A stretch of 64,000 bases of DNA, taken from positions 62,001-126,000 of the forward strand of contig NZ_KN196471.1 in NCBI RefSeq assembly GCF_000761445.1, read 5' to 3'. Of the stretch, positions 63,209 to 64,000 are shown piece after piece. The position numbers and the translations under genes were made by a program. How positions within the stretch are numbered: the first letter of the stretch is position 1; each line of letters opens with the position of its first letter. The stretch is from Oleiagrimonas soli. Its GTDB lineage: Bacteria; Pseudomonadota; Gammaproteobacteria; Xanthomonadales; Rhodanobacteraceae. The notes beneath the pieces are model-generated. The model searched no databases, was not told where the DNA came from, and worked only from the letters and a program-made list of their open reading frames with translations.

Positions 63209-64000
63209 ATGGCGAACACCCCTACGCACGACGCAGTCATCCTCGGCGGCGGTCTGGCCGGTCTGACGCTGGCGCTGCATCTGCGCGCCGATCATCCGGA
63301 TCTCGACATCCTGGTGCTGGAACGCCGTCGCCATCCGCTGCCCGCCGCCGCGCACAAGGTCGGCGAATCCACGGTCGAGATCGGCGCGCACTACTTCGCC
63401 GAAACGCTGGGCCTGCGCGAGCATCTGGAACGCGACCACATCCGCAAGTTCGGCTTCCGCTTCTTCTTCTCCGACGGCCGCGACGACCTGGAGAACGTCA
63501 CCGAACTGGGCGTGAGCAAGGTGCTGCCGACGCCGAGCTACCAGCTCGATCGCGGCATCCTGGAGAACTTCCTCACCGACGAGGCGCGCCGCCGCGGCAT
63601 CGAGGTGCGCGATGGCGCCACCATCAGCGGCCTGGGCATGGGCGAGCACGGCGCGCTGCACGAAGTGCGCTACCGCGACGACGCCAGCCAGCACACGCTG
63701 AAGGCGCGCTGGCTGCTGGATGCCTCCGGTCGCGCCGGTCTGCTGCGCCGCCACTTCAAGCTGACCCGCGACAACGGTCACCGCGGCAACGCGGTGTGGT
63801 TCCGTCTCGACGACCGCATCGAGATCGACGGCTGGTGCAGCGACGCCGACTGGAGCGACCGCTGCTCGCCGCCGGAGCGCTGGCGCTCGACCAACCACCT
63901 GGTCGGTCCGGGCTACTGGTCGTGGCTGATCCCGCTGTCCTCCGGCGCGCACTCGGTCGGCATCGTCGCCGACGCCGGCATGCATCCGCTGGAATCGATG
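63209..64000 (+). CDS. FAD-dependent oxidoreductase with halogenase signature, 5' part (runs off right edge)
   Basis: The first 264 codons of a flavoprotein, open to the window end. The Rossmann start is AVILGGGLAGLTLALHLRA. It is followed by KVGESTVEIG, matching the Lys/GEST region of flavin halogenases. Later comes YWSWLIPL, which contains the WxWxIP motif found in tryptophan-halogenase-family enzymes. Xanthomonadins are brominated aryl polyenes and their clusters carry such an enzyme. So it may halogenate the pigment, though some family members are only oxidoreductases. ATG 63209 follows AGGAACGCA. The active-site lysine remains to be confirmed against a full sequence. Confidence 0.83.
   Translation, partial: MANTPTHDAVILGGGLAGLTLALHLRADHPDLDILVLERRRHPLPAAAHKVGESTVEIGAHYFAETLGLREHLERDHIRKFGFRFFFSDGRDDLENVTELGVSKVLPTPSYQLDRGILENFLTDEARRRGIEVRDGATISGLGMGEHGALHEVRYRDDASQHTLKARWLLDASGRAGLLRRHFKLTRDNGHRGNAVWFRLDDRIEIDGWCSDADWSDRCSPPERWRSTNHLVGPGYWSWLIPLSSGAHSVGIVADAGMHPLESM

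Overview
The window comes from a GC-rich (roughly two-thirds GC) gammaproteobacterium. Several things point to the Lysobacterales (Xanthomonadales), perhaps a Rhodanobacteraceae or Lysobacteraceae genus: a PutA without the N-terminal ribbon-helix-helix domain, an algZ-algR-hemC block like that of Pseudomonas, an aryl-polyene/xanthomonadin-like gene set with a flavin halogenase at the right edge, many secreted S9 peptidases, TonB receptors and DUF genes, and REP-type intergenic repeats. This placement is inferred from gene content. No rRNA or tRNA gene was recognised.

Layout. 1-1.3 kb: the 5' part of coxB (runs off the left edge) and its DUF2244 membrane partner, minus strand. 1.5-6.7 kb: putA, a strong bidirectional terminator, a FadL-type porin and ycgL. 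6.8-13.3 kb: a giant membrane-anchored ankyrin protein, a Tat-exported beta-lactamase-fold protein and a Kef-type K+/H+ antiporter. 13.4-18.1 kb: an iron-uptake operon with a Fur-box-like site, an FpvA-like receptor with signalling domain, two small membrane proteins and a PepSY reductase-like protein. 18.1-25 kb: a repeat-rich spacer, hemB, an SPFH-like protein, rsmG-parA-parB, an ECF sigma/anti-sigma pair and a glyoxalase-fold protein. 24.7-27.1 kb: a complete bufferin-type RiPP operon (BufA precursor, MNIO oxidase BufB, BufC, DoxX), expected to handle copper. 27.2-42.3 kb: a glycosyltransferase, patatin, WYL regulator, anion permease, DUF481 porin, hemC-algR-algZ, carboxylesterase, a secreted TonB-C-like protein and two head-to-head exported S9 peptidases. 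42.4-47.2 kb: small genes (two acetyltransferases, DUF1003, DUF2165, DUF1801, DUF427, a lipoprotein) around a REP/24-bp repeat element. 47.3-49.1 kb: a sulfide/persulfide module (TSUP exporter and ETHE1/Blh-type metallo-hydrolase) behind a palindromic operator. 49.3-54.2 kb: a MarR-controlled OprM-EmrA-EmrB tripartite efflux operon whose first gene is probably leaderless.

54.2-59.5 kb is an accessory island: a Sec-exported RHS/YD-repeat protein of 1543 residues. Its two ends are AT-rich while its core is as GC-rich as the chromosome. Its C-terminal tip looks like a nuclease-type toxin, and a small acidic protein, the likely immunity protein, is translationally coupled behind it. 59.5-64 kb: a YdcF protein, then the start of an aryl-polyene/xanthomonadin-like operon (ketosynthase, chain-length-factor-like synthase, glycosyltransferase, flavin halogenase-like enzyme) running off the right edge.

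Most of the window is ordinary chromosomal gene content. The parts that most deserve attention are the bufferin operon, the mosaic RHS toxin-immunity locus, the halogenase-bearing polyene cluster and the regulatory sites at 49.2-49.33 kb. I did not find a system that I can call wholly undescribed.
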